Source: Syntrophorhabdaceae bacterium (GTDB lineage: Bacteria; Desulfobacterota; Syntrophorhabdia; Syntrophorhabdales; Syntrophorhabdaceae). From it: a stretch of 41,244 nucleotides of DNA. Made by a program: the position numbers and the translations under genes. The notes below the pieces were generated by a model. It made no database searches and was not told where the DNA came from. It saw nothing but the letters and a program-made list of their open reading frames with translations. The stretch covers positions 18,003 to 59,246 of the forward strand of contig JAGOOA010000003.1 in the NCBI GenBank assembly GCA_017992765.1, read 5' to 3'. The number at the start of each line of letters is the position of its first letter. Positions within the stretch are counted from its first letter, which is position 1. Below, one piece after another: positions 7,710-15,427 of the stretch.

Positions 7710-9544
7710 GAGTTGTCAAGCTGGTAATTCTGCTGATCCTTGTGCCGGCCCTGTTCGGGGCCGGCCTGGGATACGCCCTCGTAAACTATCTCGAGATCCC
7801 CGATGTGAAGCAGCTTGAATCGTACAAGCCCAAATCGGCAACCAGGCTTTATGCCGACGACAGCACGCTGTTCGCGGAGATCTATGTTGAGAAGAGGATA
7901 CCCATCCCGATCACCGAGATGCCGGGACACCTCAAATACGCCTTTATCGCTATCGAGGACGTAAGGTTCTATAACCACTTCGGCGTCGACTTCCGGGGGA
8001 TAGCGAGGGCGCTTTACCGGAACATCATGAAGAGAAGCGTTGCAGAGGGGGCCTCCACGATCACCCAGCAGCTCGCCAGGAATCTCTACCTCACTCCGCA
8101 GAAAAGCCTGAAAAGGAAGATCGAGGAGGCGATCCTTGCGATCCAGATAGAGCGGGAATATTCAAAGGAAGAGATACTCAATATGTATCTTAACCTCATT
8201 TACCTTGGAGAGGGCGCTCACGGTGTCGAGGCTGCCAGCTATACATATTTTCATAAAAAGGCAAAAGACCTTACCCTTGCGGAATCGGCAACCCTGGCTG
8301 CTTTGACGAAATCCCCCTCGAGGCTCTCGCCTTACAAGAATCCGGTCAAGGCGGCCGAAAGGCGAAATATTGTGCTCAAAAGGATGTACGATGCGGATTT
8401 TATCAACAAGAGGGATTATCAGAGAGCCGTGCAGGCCCCCATTGCGCTTGCCTCCCTCAAGGCCTATGAAAAGAAGACCGGGTACTTCATCGAGTACGTG
8501 AAGCAGGTTCTCGAGGAGTATGTCGAAAACCCCCAGGAGATATACACAACGGGCTTCAATATCAGAACGACGATCAACCTGCAGATGACTGAGTATGCCT
8601 ACGAGGCGATCGACAAGGGCATCCAGGGCTACCGGAAAAGACATCCCAAAGTGAAGCACCCGCCGGAAGTCGCACTTGTCGCGATGGAGGTGAAAACGGG
8701 GGATATCAAGGTTCTCATAGGGGGGAAGGATTTTTCTGTCTCGCCTTACAACAGGGCCGTGCAGGCAAAAAGACAGCCAGGCTCGGCATTTAAGCCGATC
8801 ATATATCTTGCCGCCCTGGAACAGGGCTATACGCCGGACGATCTCCTGGTGGACGCGCCGGTATCCTTCACCAATCCCTATACCGGAGCCGTCTGGCAGC
8901 CGAAAAATTACAAAAACGAATACCACGGCAACGTGACGCTGAGAAGGGCGCTGGAGCTTTCGCTGAATACCGCGACGGTGAGGCTGCTCAACAGTGTTGG
9001 CGTTGAGAATGTCATAAATCTCGCTAAGCAGCTCCACATTGACAGCAAGTTTGAACCCAACCTCTCCCTTTCGCTGGGCACGACGGAGATCGCCCCCCTC
9101 GACCTTGCTGCGGCGTATGCGACCTTCGCGCGGGGAGGGTACTACCTGCCCCCCGTCGCGATCAAGGCGGTGGCGACGATCGACGGCGAAGAGAAGTACC
9201 GTGAGGAGCCCACCGAGGAGCCGGTCGTTTCCCCGGAGGCGGCTTCCAAGCTTGTCGATATTATGCAGGGCGTTATCAGGAGCGGTACGGCAAGAAGCGC
9301 TGCCTCCATGCCTTATATCCTTGCCGGAAAGACAGGAACGACCGACGATTTCAGGGATGCCTGGTTCATCGGGTTTTCGCCGAACCTCCTCTGCGCCGTC
9401 TGGATAGGCTACGACAAGAGAACGAACCTCGGCAATAAGGAATCGGGGGCTACGGCAGCGCTGCCTATATGGATAGACTTCATGTCAAAGGCGCTCACGC
9501 TTTACCCCAAAGAGTATTTCCCCCAACCGATGGCTGAATACTGA
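7700..9544 (+). CDS. Class A penicillin-binding protein (PBP1A-type)
   Basis: Bifunctional peptidoglycan glycosyltransferase/transpeptidase anchored in the inner membrane. The ATG at 7700 is chosen because the upstream extension lies across the promoter; the protein is then 614 residues. A membrane helix (~8-29) is followed by the GT51 domain with catalytic E86 (IEDVRFYNHFGVD) and GASTITQQLARNLYL, and by the transpeptidase domain with S362-A-F-K365, S421-L-N423 and K544-T-G546. It is slightly short for a PBP1A and lacks the OB insert seen in the second PBP of this window. No Shine-Dalgarno sequence is visible. Confidence 0.93.
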   Translation: MYSRVVKLVILLILVPALFGAGLGYALVNYLEIPDVKQLESYKPKSATRLYADDSTLFAEIYVEKRIPIPITEMPGHLKYAFIAIEDVRFYNHFGVDFRGIARALYRNIMKRSVAEGASTITQQLARNLYLTPQKSLKRKIEEAILAIQIEREYSKEEILNMYLNLIYLGEGAHGVEAASYTYFHKKAKDLTLAESATLAALTKSPSRLSPYKNPVKAAERRNIVLKRMYDADFINKRDYQRAVQAPIALASLKAYEKKTGYFIEYVKQVLEEYVENPQEIYTTGFNIRTTINLQMTEYAYEAIDKGIQGYRKRHPKVKHPPEVALVAMEVKTGDIKVLIGGKDFSVSPYNRAVQAKRQPGSAFKPIIYLAALEQGYTPDDLLVDAPVSFTNPYTGAVWQPKNYKNEYHGNVTLRRALELSLNTATVRLLNSVGVENVINLAKQLHIDSKFEPNLSLSLGTTEIAPLDLAAAYATFARGGYYLPPVAIKAVATIDGEEKYREEPTEEPVVSPEAASKLVDIMQGVIRSGTARSAASMPYILAGKTGTTDDFRDAWFIGFSPNLLCAVWIGYDKRTNLGNKESGATAALPIWIDFMSKALTLYPKEYFPQPMAEY

Positions 9545-9552
9545 CGTTAAGG

Positions 9553-9605
9553 CAGCTGTCAGCATACAGCTATCAGCTAAAAAAGAAGGCCTTAGGCGAA
9601 AACTT
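9553..9605. repeat. Heptamer array with AAAAAAG/GGCCTTAGGC core
   Basis: Four 7-nt units (CAGCTGT, CAGCATA, CAGCTAT, CAGCTAA) lead into a core resembling the centre of two other intergenic elements (20576-20698 and 23867-23938). It sits between the convergent 3' ends of the PBP and RsbW-like genes. Confidence 0.55.
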
Positions 9606-9632
9606 GCCGGCTAAAGCGGCAGAGGCCTTCCG

Positions 9633-10055
9633 TCATGGTGCCGGCGGCTGCAAGGTGAAAGTGACGATGTTCTTGCCCTCATAGCGCTTGCATTCGATGT
9701 TCCCTACGGATCGCTTCATGACCTTCGTGGAGGGCCTTTCGTCTGTGGTTAAGGCGTCATCGGGAGTAAGGAAGGGATCGGACTCAATGAGCATGTTAAA
9801 AGGTTTTCCGTTATCGCTGATGGCGATCACCAGCTTCTTCATGTTATCGAGGCTGCAGGCGATCTCTATTGTATAATCTCCGCCGCTGCAAGAGAAGCGA
9901 AGTATATTTCCGAGGGCTTCCTTAAGCGAGAGCACAACCTCCTGTGTCCTTTGATCCGAAAATCCCGAGTCTTTCAGGTGTGTTGAAACAAATTCCACAA
10001 AATCGTTTACAGAACCTGCATCGGCAGGGCGGGAAATCTCTCCAAGCGGCTCCAT
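9633..10055 (-). CDS. RsbW/SpoIIAB-like ATP-binding regulatory protein
   Basis: The ATG at 10055 has AAGGAGG 8 nt upstream and is preferred over more distal in-frame starts that overlap the promoter; the product has 140 residues. It is a single HATPase domain of the anti-sigma-factor kinase type: N-box E46-A-L-G-N50 and G1 box D81-N-G-K-P. Such proteins bind ATP and regulate a sigma factor or an anti-sigma antagonist by phosphorylation. No partner sigma or STAS gene is adjacent, so the target is unknown. It is divergent from the WYL regulator with overlapping promoters. Confidence 0.8.
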   Translation of the reverse strand: MEPLGEISRPADAGSVNDFVEFVSTHLKDSGFSDQRTQEVVLSLKEALGNILRFSCSGGDYTIEIACSLDNMKKLVIAISDNGKPFNMLIESDPFLTPDDALTTDERPSTKVMKRSVGNIECKRYEGKNIVTFTLQPPAP

Positions 10056-10083
10056 TGTTTTACACCTCCTTGTTCGAGCCCCC

Positions 10084-10113
10084 ATTATAACCTTGACAAT
10101 ATTCAATGTGCAA
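10084..10113 (-). promoter_or_regulatory. Promoter for the RsbW-like gene
   Basis: TTGCAC (10113-10108), 18-nt spacer and perfect TATAAT (10089-10084) on the minus strand. Predicted start near 10077, giving a short leader that contains the AAGGAGG site. Confidence 0.65.
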
Positions 10114-10121
10114 AAGATATT
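10093..10121 (+). promoter_or_regulatory. Candidate promoter for the WYL regulator gene
   Basis: TTGACA (10093-10098), 17-nt spacer and GATATT (10116-10121). The -35 lies between the two boxes of the divergent minus-strand promoter, so binding at one should exclude the other. Confidence 0.5.
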
Positions 10122-10175
10122 TCTCATTGATGATTTTTTTTAGTTCAGGTAACATGGAAAGAACAGGGGCATCAT

Positions 10176-11171
10176 TTGATACCGAAGAGTTCCCGATACC
10201 CAAAGAAGAAGAATAAGCGCACCGGCATTTCGGATAAATTCTTCCGCCTCCTCAAGATCTACACGGTCATCGCGCAGAAGAAATACCCATCGGCCGGATC
10301 CCTTGCCGAAAACCTCGGGGTCAACGAGAGGACCATCTACCGGGACCTCTTCGTCATCAACCTCGTTGATCAGGTCGACTATGATCCGGAGAGGAAAGGG
10401 TACGCCTTCACCCACGGCGACAGCATCAAGAAGCCCCTGCTGAGCGATGAGGAGCTCATGACGCTCTTTACGGCAGGCGAGGCCGTGTCGCACCTTGGAA
10501 CGCCTTTCCGCGAGAACTTCCAGCGCCTCGTGGAGAAGATGGTCGCATCTGCCGCCAAAGCTCCATCAAAGGGCAAGCCGCCGATCATCATTAAGGTCCC
10601 CGATACCGCCCGGGGCGTCATCATCGACAGGTCTATCAAGGTCATTGCCGCCTGCCTGCGGGATAAGCGTTCTGTTGACCTTACCTACAAAGCACATGGG
10701 GCAAAAGAAGTAACCAAACGGACCGTCGACCCTTATGGGCTCATCTTTCATGAAGGCATCTGGATCCTGATCGGGCTATGCCACCTGCGAAAGGAGATTC
10801 GAAGCTTTGCCCTCGACCGTATCCAGGACTGCAAGGAAAGATACCTGTATTTTGAACCCCGTTCCGATTTTAACCTGGAGGAATACCTTGCAAAGAGCTG
10901 GGGAGTTATAGACGGGGAAGAGGTGACGGTCGTTGTCAGGTTTAAGCCTGAGGTTGCCGAATATATCACGCGAAAAGATAAATGGCACACGTCAGAGGTA
11001 AGAAAGATGCTCCCCGATGGCGGCGTTGAGCTCACCTTCACCGTTGCCGGCATTTACGAGATAAAGAAATGGATCTATTCCTGGATACCGAACATTGAGG
11101 TCATTAAACCTAAAATTTTACGGGATCTGATCAAGAAAGAGCTCGTTCAGGCCACGCAAGACCACAAGTAA
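10176..11171 (+). CDS. WYL-domain helix-turn-helix transcriptional regulator
   Basis: 331 residues starting at a TTG (10176); the basic N-terminus makes the exact start uncertain and the only upstream ATG is out of frame. An HTH lies at ~39-58 (SAGSLAENLGVNERTIYRDL) like DeoR/PafC-type regulators. A WYL-type ligand-binding domain follows (~165-240, with RTVDPYGLIFHEGIWILIGL and RSFALDRI), then a C-terminal WCX-like extension. Family members sense nucleic acid or nucleotide ligands and frequently control phage-defence or DNA-damage genes. It is first in a plus-strand series with ARPP-1, a Cys-rich protein, a nuclease and an ADP-ribosylglycohydrolase, but a 196-nt repeat-filled gap separates it from the next gene. 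Confidence 0.88.
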   Translation: MIPKSSRYPKKKNKRTGISDKFFRLLKIYTVIAQKKYPSAGSLAENLGVNERTIYRDLFVINLVDQVDYDPERKGYAFTHGDSIKKPLLSDEELMTLFTAGEAVSHLGTPFRENFQRLVEKMVASAAKAPSKGKPPIIIKVPDTARGVIIDRSIKVIAACLRDKRSVDLTYKAHGAKEVTKRTVDPYGLIFHEGIWILIGLCHLRKEIRSFALDRIQDCKERYLYFEPRSDFNLEEYLAKSWGVIDGEEVTVVVRFKPEVAEYITRKDKWHTSEVRKMLPDGGVELTFTVAGIYEIKKWIYSWIPNIEVIKPKILRDLIKKELVQATQDHK

Positions 11172-11199
11172 CTCAAGCCGTCAGCAAACAGCCTTTTCC

Positions 11200-11290
11200 C
11201 TCTCACCTCTCACCTATTACCTATTACCTATTACCCATTACCTATTATTTTTCACCTTTAACCTTTAACCTTTCACTTTTCACTTTCTCC
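11200..11290. repeat. Thirteen-unit heptamer array (CTATTAC/CTTTAAC type)
   Basis: The clearest heptamer array: 13 consecutive 7-nt units moving from CTCTCAC through CTATTAC (three identical in a row) and CCATTAC to CTTTAAC, CTTTCAC and TTTTCAC. The words drift by one or two bases from unit to unit. It fills the gap between the WYL regulator and the ARPP-1 gene. Confidence 0.85.
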
Positions 11291-11367
11291 TCTGACACCC
11301 TGCTGTCATTGACGGTGTTTATACTATATCTGTTTGGAACACATATCAAAGCAAAGGGGGATTGATT

Positions 11368-12348
11368 ATGGAGAAATTAATTGCTGAATATCTGGCCCGG
11401 ATCCAGCTGGGCGGTGTGCAGATATGCGAGAACCTGGGGGTTGTTCCGCTCCTCTTCCCCGGCAACGGCGGGCCGGAGTACATGACCCTCAAAGAGGCCC
11501 TTGAGAGGGGCGTATTGATCGTCACAGAAGTAAGCGAAGGGGGCTCGGTCCCCGAACTGAAGGTTATCAACAAGGGGGATGCGGCGGTCCTTCTCCTCGA
11601 CGGTGAGGAGCTCGTCGGGGCAAAGCAGAACCGCGTCCTCAACACGACGATCCTCGTCGGCGCCCACATGGAGGCGGTTATACCGGTGAGTTGCACCGAG
11701 CACGGGAGGTGGTCGTACACGTCCCGGGAGTTCATGGACTCCGACGTGGTCATGTATGCCAAGGCCAGGAGGGAGAAGTCACGCCACGTCACGGCAAACC
11801 TCAAGGCATCGGTGGGCTTCATGTCCAACCAGGGGGAGGTCTGGGACCATATCGACGAAATGAGGCGCGAGGCGGAGGTGAGCGCCCCCACGGGCGCCAT
11901 GAAGGACGTTTTCGAGCAGAAGGCGCTCGACCTCAACGAGTACATCGAGGCGATACCGCTCATCCCCGGCCAGAATGGCATGATGGTCTTCATCAACGGC
12001 GCCATAGTCGGGTTTGACATCCTTTCGCGCTCTGCGGCGTATGCGTCCCTTCACACAAAGCTCCTCAAGAGCTACGCTATGGAAGCGCTCCTTGATCGGA
12101 AAAGGCACTTTCCTGTCCCTGCAATCGAGGCGGCAAAGGGCTTTCTCGGGGCGGCCGATCCGATCGAGGAGAAGAAGTACCGTTCCACCGGCCTTGGCTG
12201 GGACTACCGCTTCGAGGCGCCGGGAAAGGTTGGCTCCGCCCTTGTCCATGAGGACAGCGTGATCCACATGGCTTTCTTTTCCATCACCGAGAGCGAAAAG
12301 ATCGGCAATATGTCAGGCTTCAGGCAGCGAAGAGGGTACAGGAGGTGA
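11368..12348 (+). CDS. ARPP-1 domain protein (ADP-ribosylglycohydrolase-associated family)
   Basis: 326 residues from the ATG at 11368 (AAGGGGG 7 nt upstream). It resembles the ARPP-1 / DUF6569 family: the segments VLLLDGEELVGAKQNRVLNTT, VIPVSCTEHGRW and GFDILSR...LLKSYAMEAL look like the family's conserved blocks. The family name refers to its association with ADP-ribosyl glycohydrolase and rhodanese-phosphatase genes; no activity is established. No signal peptide or membrane segment is seen. The ADP-ribosylglycohydrolase gene 2 kb downstream fits the known association. The family assignment is from recognition of motifs, not a search. Confidence 0.7.
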   Translation: MEKLIAEYLARIQLGGVQICENLGVVPLLFPGNGGPEYMTLKEALERGVLIVTEVSEGGSVPELKVINKGDAAVLLLDGEELVGAKQNRVLNTTILVGAHMEAVIPVSCTEHGRWSYTSREFMDSDVVMYAKARREKSRHVTANLKASVGFMSNQGEVWDHIDEMRREAEVSAPTGAMKDVFEQKALDLNEYIEAIPLIPGQNGMMVFINGAIVGFDILSRSAAYASLHTKLLKSYAMEALLDRKRHFPVPAIEAAKGFLGAADPIEEKKYRSTGLGWDYRFEAPGKVGSALVHEDSVIHMAFFSITESEKIGNMSGFRQRRGYRR

Positions 12349-12445
12349 GTTGGATGAAGGGGCGAGGACTGTCGTTCCTCTTCTCAACGATAACGATTTG
12401 TGTCATACTGCAATATATAAGGCTTGAGGTCTCACGTATGTTTCG

Positions 12446-12480
12446 CTATGAGCCATGAGCTAAAAACTATGAGCTGATAC
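12446..12480. repeat. Heptamer array (CTATGAG type) abutting a start codon
   Basis: Five 7-nt units (CTATGAG, CCATGAG, CTAAAAA, CTATGAG, CTGATAC) ending exactly at the ATG of the small Cys-rich gene, so this array forms its 5' leader. Confidence 0.6.
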
Positions 12481-12648
12481 ATGGATGATCTTTTTGACAT
12501 GCTCGGCATATCGATCTTCTCGTCAGGCGGGAAGTGGTGCACGCTGAACAACATGCCCTGCATCCCGCTGCCGTCCTGCGATCAGTACCGGGAAGGGGAT
12601 TCCTGCAGATATGAATCCGGCGGGGAAGGGGGTGACGATGATGAATGA
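12481..12648 (+). CDS. 55-residue Cys-rich protein, unrecognised
   Basis: ATG at 12481 to TGA at 12648, overlapping the next gene by 11 nt, an arrangement typical of translational coupling. An in-frame stop just upstream (12475) fixes the ORF boundary. The product starts MDDLFDMLGISIF, has four cysteines in the spacing WC-x6-C-x5-C-x8-C (C20, C27, C33, C42) and ends in an acidic Gly/Glu/Asp tail. The cysteine pattern suggests a small zinc- or Fe-S-binding knuckle. No family was recognised. The ribosome site is weak, so existence rests on the overlap, the cysteine spacing and codon use similar to the neighbours. Confidence 0.5.
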   Translation: MDDLFDMLGISIFSSGGKWCTLNNMPCIPLPSCDQYREGDSCRYESGGEGGDDDE

Positions 12649-14110
12649 CCTCCATCTCAGCAAATCGCTTTTTATCCGCGGGCTGCAGTGCCACAAGTCC
12701 CTCTACCTCCACAAGCACCACCCGGAGCTGAGGGACGAGACGCCGCCCTCACGGGAGGCCCTCTTCCGGAGCGGCTCGGAGGTGGGTGTTGTTGCGCAGG
12801 GCCTTTTCCCCGGCGGGACCACCATCCCCTACGACCCCGATACCTATGACAGGCAGGTAGCGCTCACACAGGAAGAGATCGCGCAAGGCGCATCCACGCT
12901 CTATGAGGCCGCCTTCCACTTCGACAACGTCTTTGTGAAGGTGGACATCCTCAACAAGGGCAAAAACGGCTGGGACATCTATGAGGTAAAAAGCTCCACC
13001 TCGATAAAAGATGTCTATATTCCGGACGCGGCTGTCCAGTATTATGTGGTGAAAGGCTCCGGCCTGCCGGTCTCGCGTATCTTCCTTGTCCATATCAACA
13101 ACCAGTATGTGAGGGAAGGCGGGATCGATGTCCGGCAGCTCTTCACCATCAACGACGTGACCTCCGAGGTACGGCAGATGCAAGACACCGTCGAGGGAGA
13201 GCTCGATGCCCAGAAGACGATGCTCCGCGGCGACATCCCAAGGATCGACATCGGCCCTTACTGCTCAGACCCCTACGAATGCGACTTCGTGGGGCACTGC
13301 TGGCAGCACATCCCCGACGAGTCGGTATTTGATATCAGGGGCAGTAAAAGCTTGCCGTTCACGCTCTATAACCGGGGCATCACCCGCCTCGAAGACGTGC
13401 CGCTCTTCATGCTTACGCCGAACCAGCGGCTCCAGGTGGAGGCAGCCCTCGAGAAGAAGGTCGTCATCTCAAGCGAAGCGATCAGGGAATTTCTCGATTC
13501 CCTCTGGTACCCGCTCTATTTTCTCGACTTCGAGACCGTCGGCGCCGCCATCCCGCTCTTCGACGGGACGAGGCCTTACCAGCAGGTGCCGTTCCAGTAT
13601 TCGCTGCATTATCTGGAAGATGAGGATGCCGGACTTCTGCACCATGAATACCTCGCAGACCCGAAGATCGACCCGAGGGAAGAGCTGATCAAAAAGCTCG
13701 CCGGCGAGATCCCGCAGAACGCATGCGTCCTTGCCTATTATGCGGGGTTCGAGGCAGGGGTATTGAGGGGCCTCGCCGAATGGCTCCCGAAATATCGCGA
13801 TGACATCGATGTAATGCTCAACAACCTGAGAGACCTCGCTGTCCCCTTCCAGAAAAAGGCCATTTACCACTGGCAGTTCAGCGGCTCCTATTCGCTGAAA
13901 TACGTCCTCCCGGCCCTTGTCCCCGACCTAAGCTACGAGGATATGGATGTCCGCGACGGCGACATGGCCATGCAGGCCTATTTCAGGATGCGGGGATCAG
14001 GCGATCCCGAAGAGACCGGCAGGCTCCGCAGCGCCCTCCTCGCTTACTGCCGCCTCGACACCCTGGGGATGGTGAGGATCATTGAAAGGCTGAAGGAGAT
14101 AATGGAATGA
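12638..14110 (+). CDS. RecB/Cas4-like Fe-S nuclease fused to DUF2779 (RNase H-like)
   Basis: 490 residues from the ATG pair at 12638 (AAGGGGG upstream). The N-terminal half is a PD-(D/E)XK domain: D103 and E116-V-K118 (DIYEVKSS) are the catalytic residues, and C18 plus C209-x5-C215-x5-C221 match the four-cysteine Fe-S arrangement of Cas4/AddB-type nucleases. The C-terminal half is DUF2779, whose D297-F-E299 (YFLDFETV) and D474 (YCRLDTLGMV) look like the first and last acidic motifs of a DEDD exonuclease. Two nuclease activities in one chain are therefore likely. Related to COG2251-type predicted RecB nucleases. Overlap with the Cys-rich gene suggests they work together. Confidence 0.82.
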   Translation: MMNDLHLSKSLFIRGLQCHKSLYLHKHHPELRDETPPSREALFRSGSEVGVVAQGLFPGGTTIPYDPDTYDRQVALTQEEIAQGASTLYEAAFHFDNVFVKVDILNKGKNGWDIYEVKSSTSIKDVYIPDAAVQYYVVKGSGLPVSRIFLVHINNQYVREGGIDVRQLFTINDVTSEVRQMQDTVEGELDAQKTMLRGDIPRIDIGPYCSDPYECDFVGHCWQHIPDESVFDIRGSKSLPFTLYNRGITRLEDVPLFMLTPNQRLQVEAALEKKVVISSEAIREFLDSLWYPLYFLDFETVGAAIPLFDGTRPYQQVPFQYSLHYLEDEDAGLLHHEYLADPKIDPREELIKKLAGEIPQNACVLAYYAGFEAGVLRGLAEWLPKYRDDIDVMLNNLRDLAVPFQKKAIYHWQFSGSYSLKYVLPALVPDLSYEDMDVRDGDMAMQAYFRMRGSGDPEETGRLRSALLAYCRLDTLGMVRIIERLKEIME

Positions 14111-14127
14111 CCGTTGCAATCCGGATG

Positions 14128-14410
14128 ATTCCCCGCAGCGCGCCGCGGGGTAACACTGTTCCCTCTCCCCTGGCGGGAGAGGGTCAGGGTGAGGGGGCGC
14201 CCGATGCCGCTGCAAGACGTGCAACTCTCACCTCGCGGGAGAGGATAGGGAGCGAGGCACTGGGGAGGATGATAACAGTAATTCCCTCTCCCCTGGCGGG
14301 AGAGGGTCAGGGTCTATTACGGATATGTTCTGTATATATTTTGTCCCCTCTCCCCTCGCGGGAGAGGGTCAGGGTGAGGGGGCGCCCGATGCTTGCGGAG
14401 GGGTAGTTCA
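14128..14410. repeat. Hairpin-rich repeat composite between nuclease and ARG genes
   Basis: This 300-nt gap holds no gene. It begins with a palindrome (CCCCGCAGCGCGCCGCGGGG, 14138-14157), then three CCTCTCCCCT...GGGAGAGGGTCAGGG hairpins (near 14160, 14283 and 14344). GAGGGGGCGCCCGATGC occurs twice. The right end, GCGGAGGGGTAGTTCATTGAA, is shared with the repeat ending near 1612 and runs into the start of the next gene. Confidence 0.75.
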
Positions 14411-15355
14411 TTGAAAGACAGGATGCTTGGCGGATTGTGGGGCGCTGTCGTAGGGGATGCCCTCGGCGTGCCCGTGGAATTTCAAGGCAGGGAAGAGCGG
14501 AAGAAAGACCCTGTGGCCGATATGCGGGGATACGGGACCTTCAACAAGCCGCCCGGCACGTGGTCGGACGACAGCTCGCTTATGCTCTGCAGCGTGGAGA
14601 GCTTGCTCGATGGTTTCGACACGAACCGCATGGGGGAGCTCTTCGTGCGCTGGATGAAAGACGGGTATTGGACGCCGCAGGGCGTTGTCTTCGATATAGG
14701 TAATGCAACGAGGAGCTCGATCCAACGGATGATGAGCGGCACAGCTCCTGAGGCGGCAGGAGGCGACAGCGAGCATGACAACGGGAACGGGTCGCTGATG
14801 CGCATCCTGCCGGTCGCCATCTATTTCGGGAGATCCTCTCCTTCCTCTATCATCGGCCATGCGCACAAGGCGTCGGCCCTCACGCACCGGCACTGCATCG
14901 CCCAGGCGGCGTGCGCCTTCTATTGTATCATGGTGAAGGCCCTGCTGGAGGGAGCAAACCCTCACGGGGCATATGAGCTGACGGCATACGTCATTCAAAG
15001 CTATTATGACAGGCTGCCTTTCCGCAGCCGATTGCCGTTTTCCCCTTTCTCCCGCCTCTTCTCCGGCAATATAGCAGATCTCCCCGAAGACGAGATACGG
15101 TCAGGCGGCTATGTCGTTCATACCCTCGAGGCGGGCGTCTGGTGCCTCCTCAATTCCAGTTCATACAGAGAAGCGGTCCTCAAGGCGGTCAACCTCGGCG
15201 AGGACACCGACACAACCGGTATTGTCACCGGCGGCCTGGCGGGGATCCATTACGGCTACGACGCCGTCCCGGAAGAATGGCTTTGCCGGATAGCGCGGAG
15301 AGATGATATCCAAAAGCTCTTCGAACAGTTCATCGGCTCTCTATTATTCCGTTGA
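14411..15355 (+). CDS. ADP-ribosylglycohydrolase (DraG/ARH family)
   Basis: A TTG start at 14411 is chosen because GGAGGGG lies 7 nt upstream; the ATG at 14423 is the alternative. The 314-residue protein carries the family's metal-site motifs: GAVVGDALGVPVEF (11-24), W-S52-D53-D54-S and the C-terminal LGED265-T-D267-TTG, which bind two Mg ions in DraG/ARH enzymes. It would remove ADP-ribose from proteins, nucleic acids or small molecules in the cytoplasm. It is last in the WYL/ARPP-1/nuclease series. The ribosome site and start codon lie inside the conserved end of an intergenic repeat. Confidence 0.9.
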   Translation: MKDRMLGGLWGAVVGDALGVPVEFQGREERKKDPVADMRGYGTFNKPPGTWSDDSSLMLCSVESLLDGFDTNRMGELFVRWMKDGYWTPQGVVFDIGNATRSSIQRMMSGTAPEAAGGDSEHDNGNGSLMRILPVAIYFGRSSPSSIIGHAHKASALTHRHCIAQAACAFYCIMVKALLEGANPHGAYELTAYVIQSYYDRLPFRSRLPFSPFSRLFSGNIADLPEDEIRSGGYVVHTLEAGVWCLLNSSSYREAVLKAVNLGEDTDTTGIVTGGLAGIHYGYDAVPEEWLCRIARRDDIQKLFEQFIGSLLFR

Positions 15356-15427
15356 CCCGCGTGGTTATTCTTGTTATTCTTTCACGTTTCAATACTGTGG
15401 CTACACTTACAAGGAAGGTGAAATAGT

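Noticed and set aside
8162-9037. Open frame antisense to the first PBP gene
   Set aside because: No motifs; overlaps the intact transpeptidase domain.
11295-11318. Operator-like inverted repeat (ACACC...GGTGT) upstream of the ARPP-1 gene
   Set aside because: The outer arms and the inner GTC/GAC pair have different centres, and five-base arms are too short to support a site.
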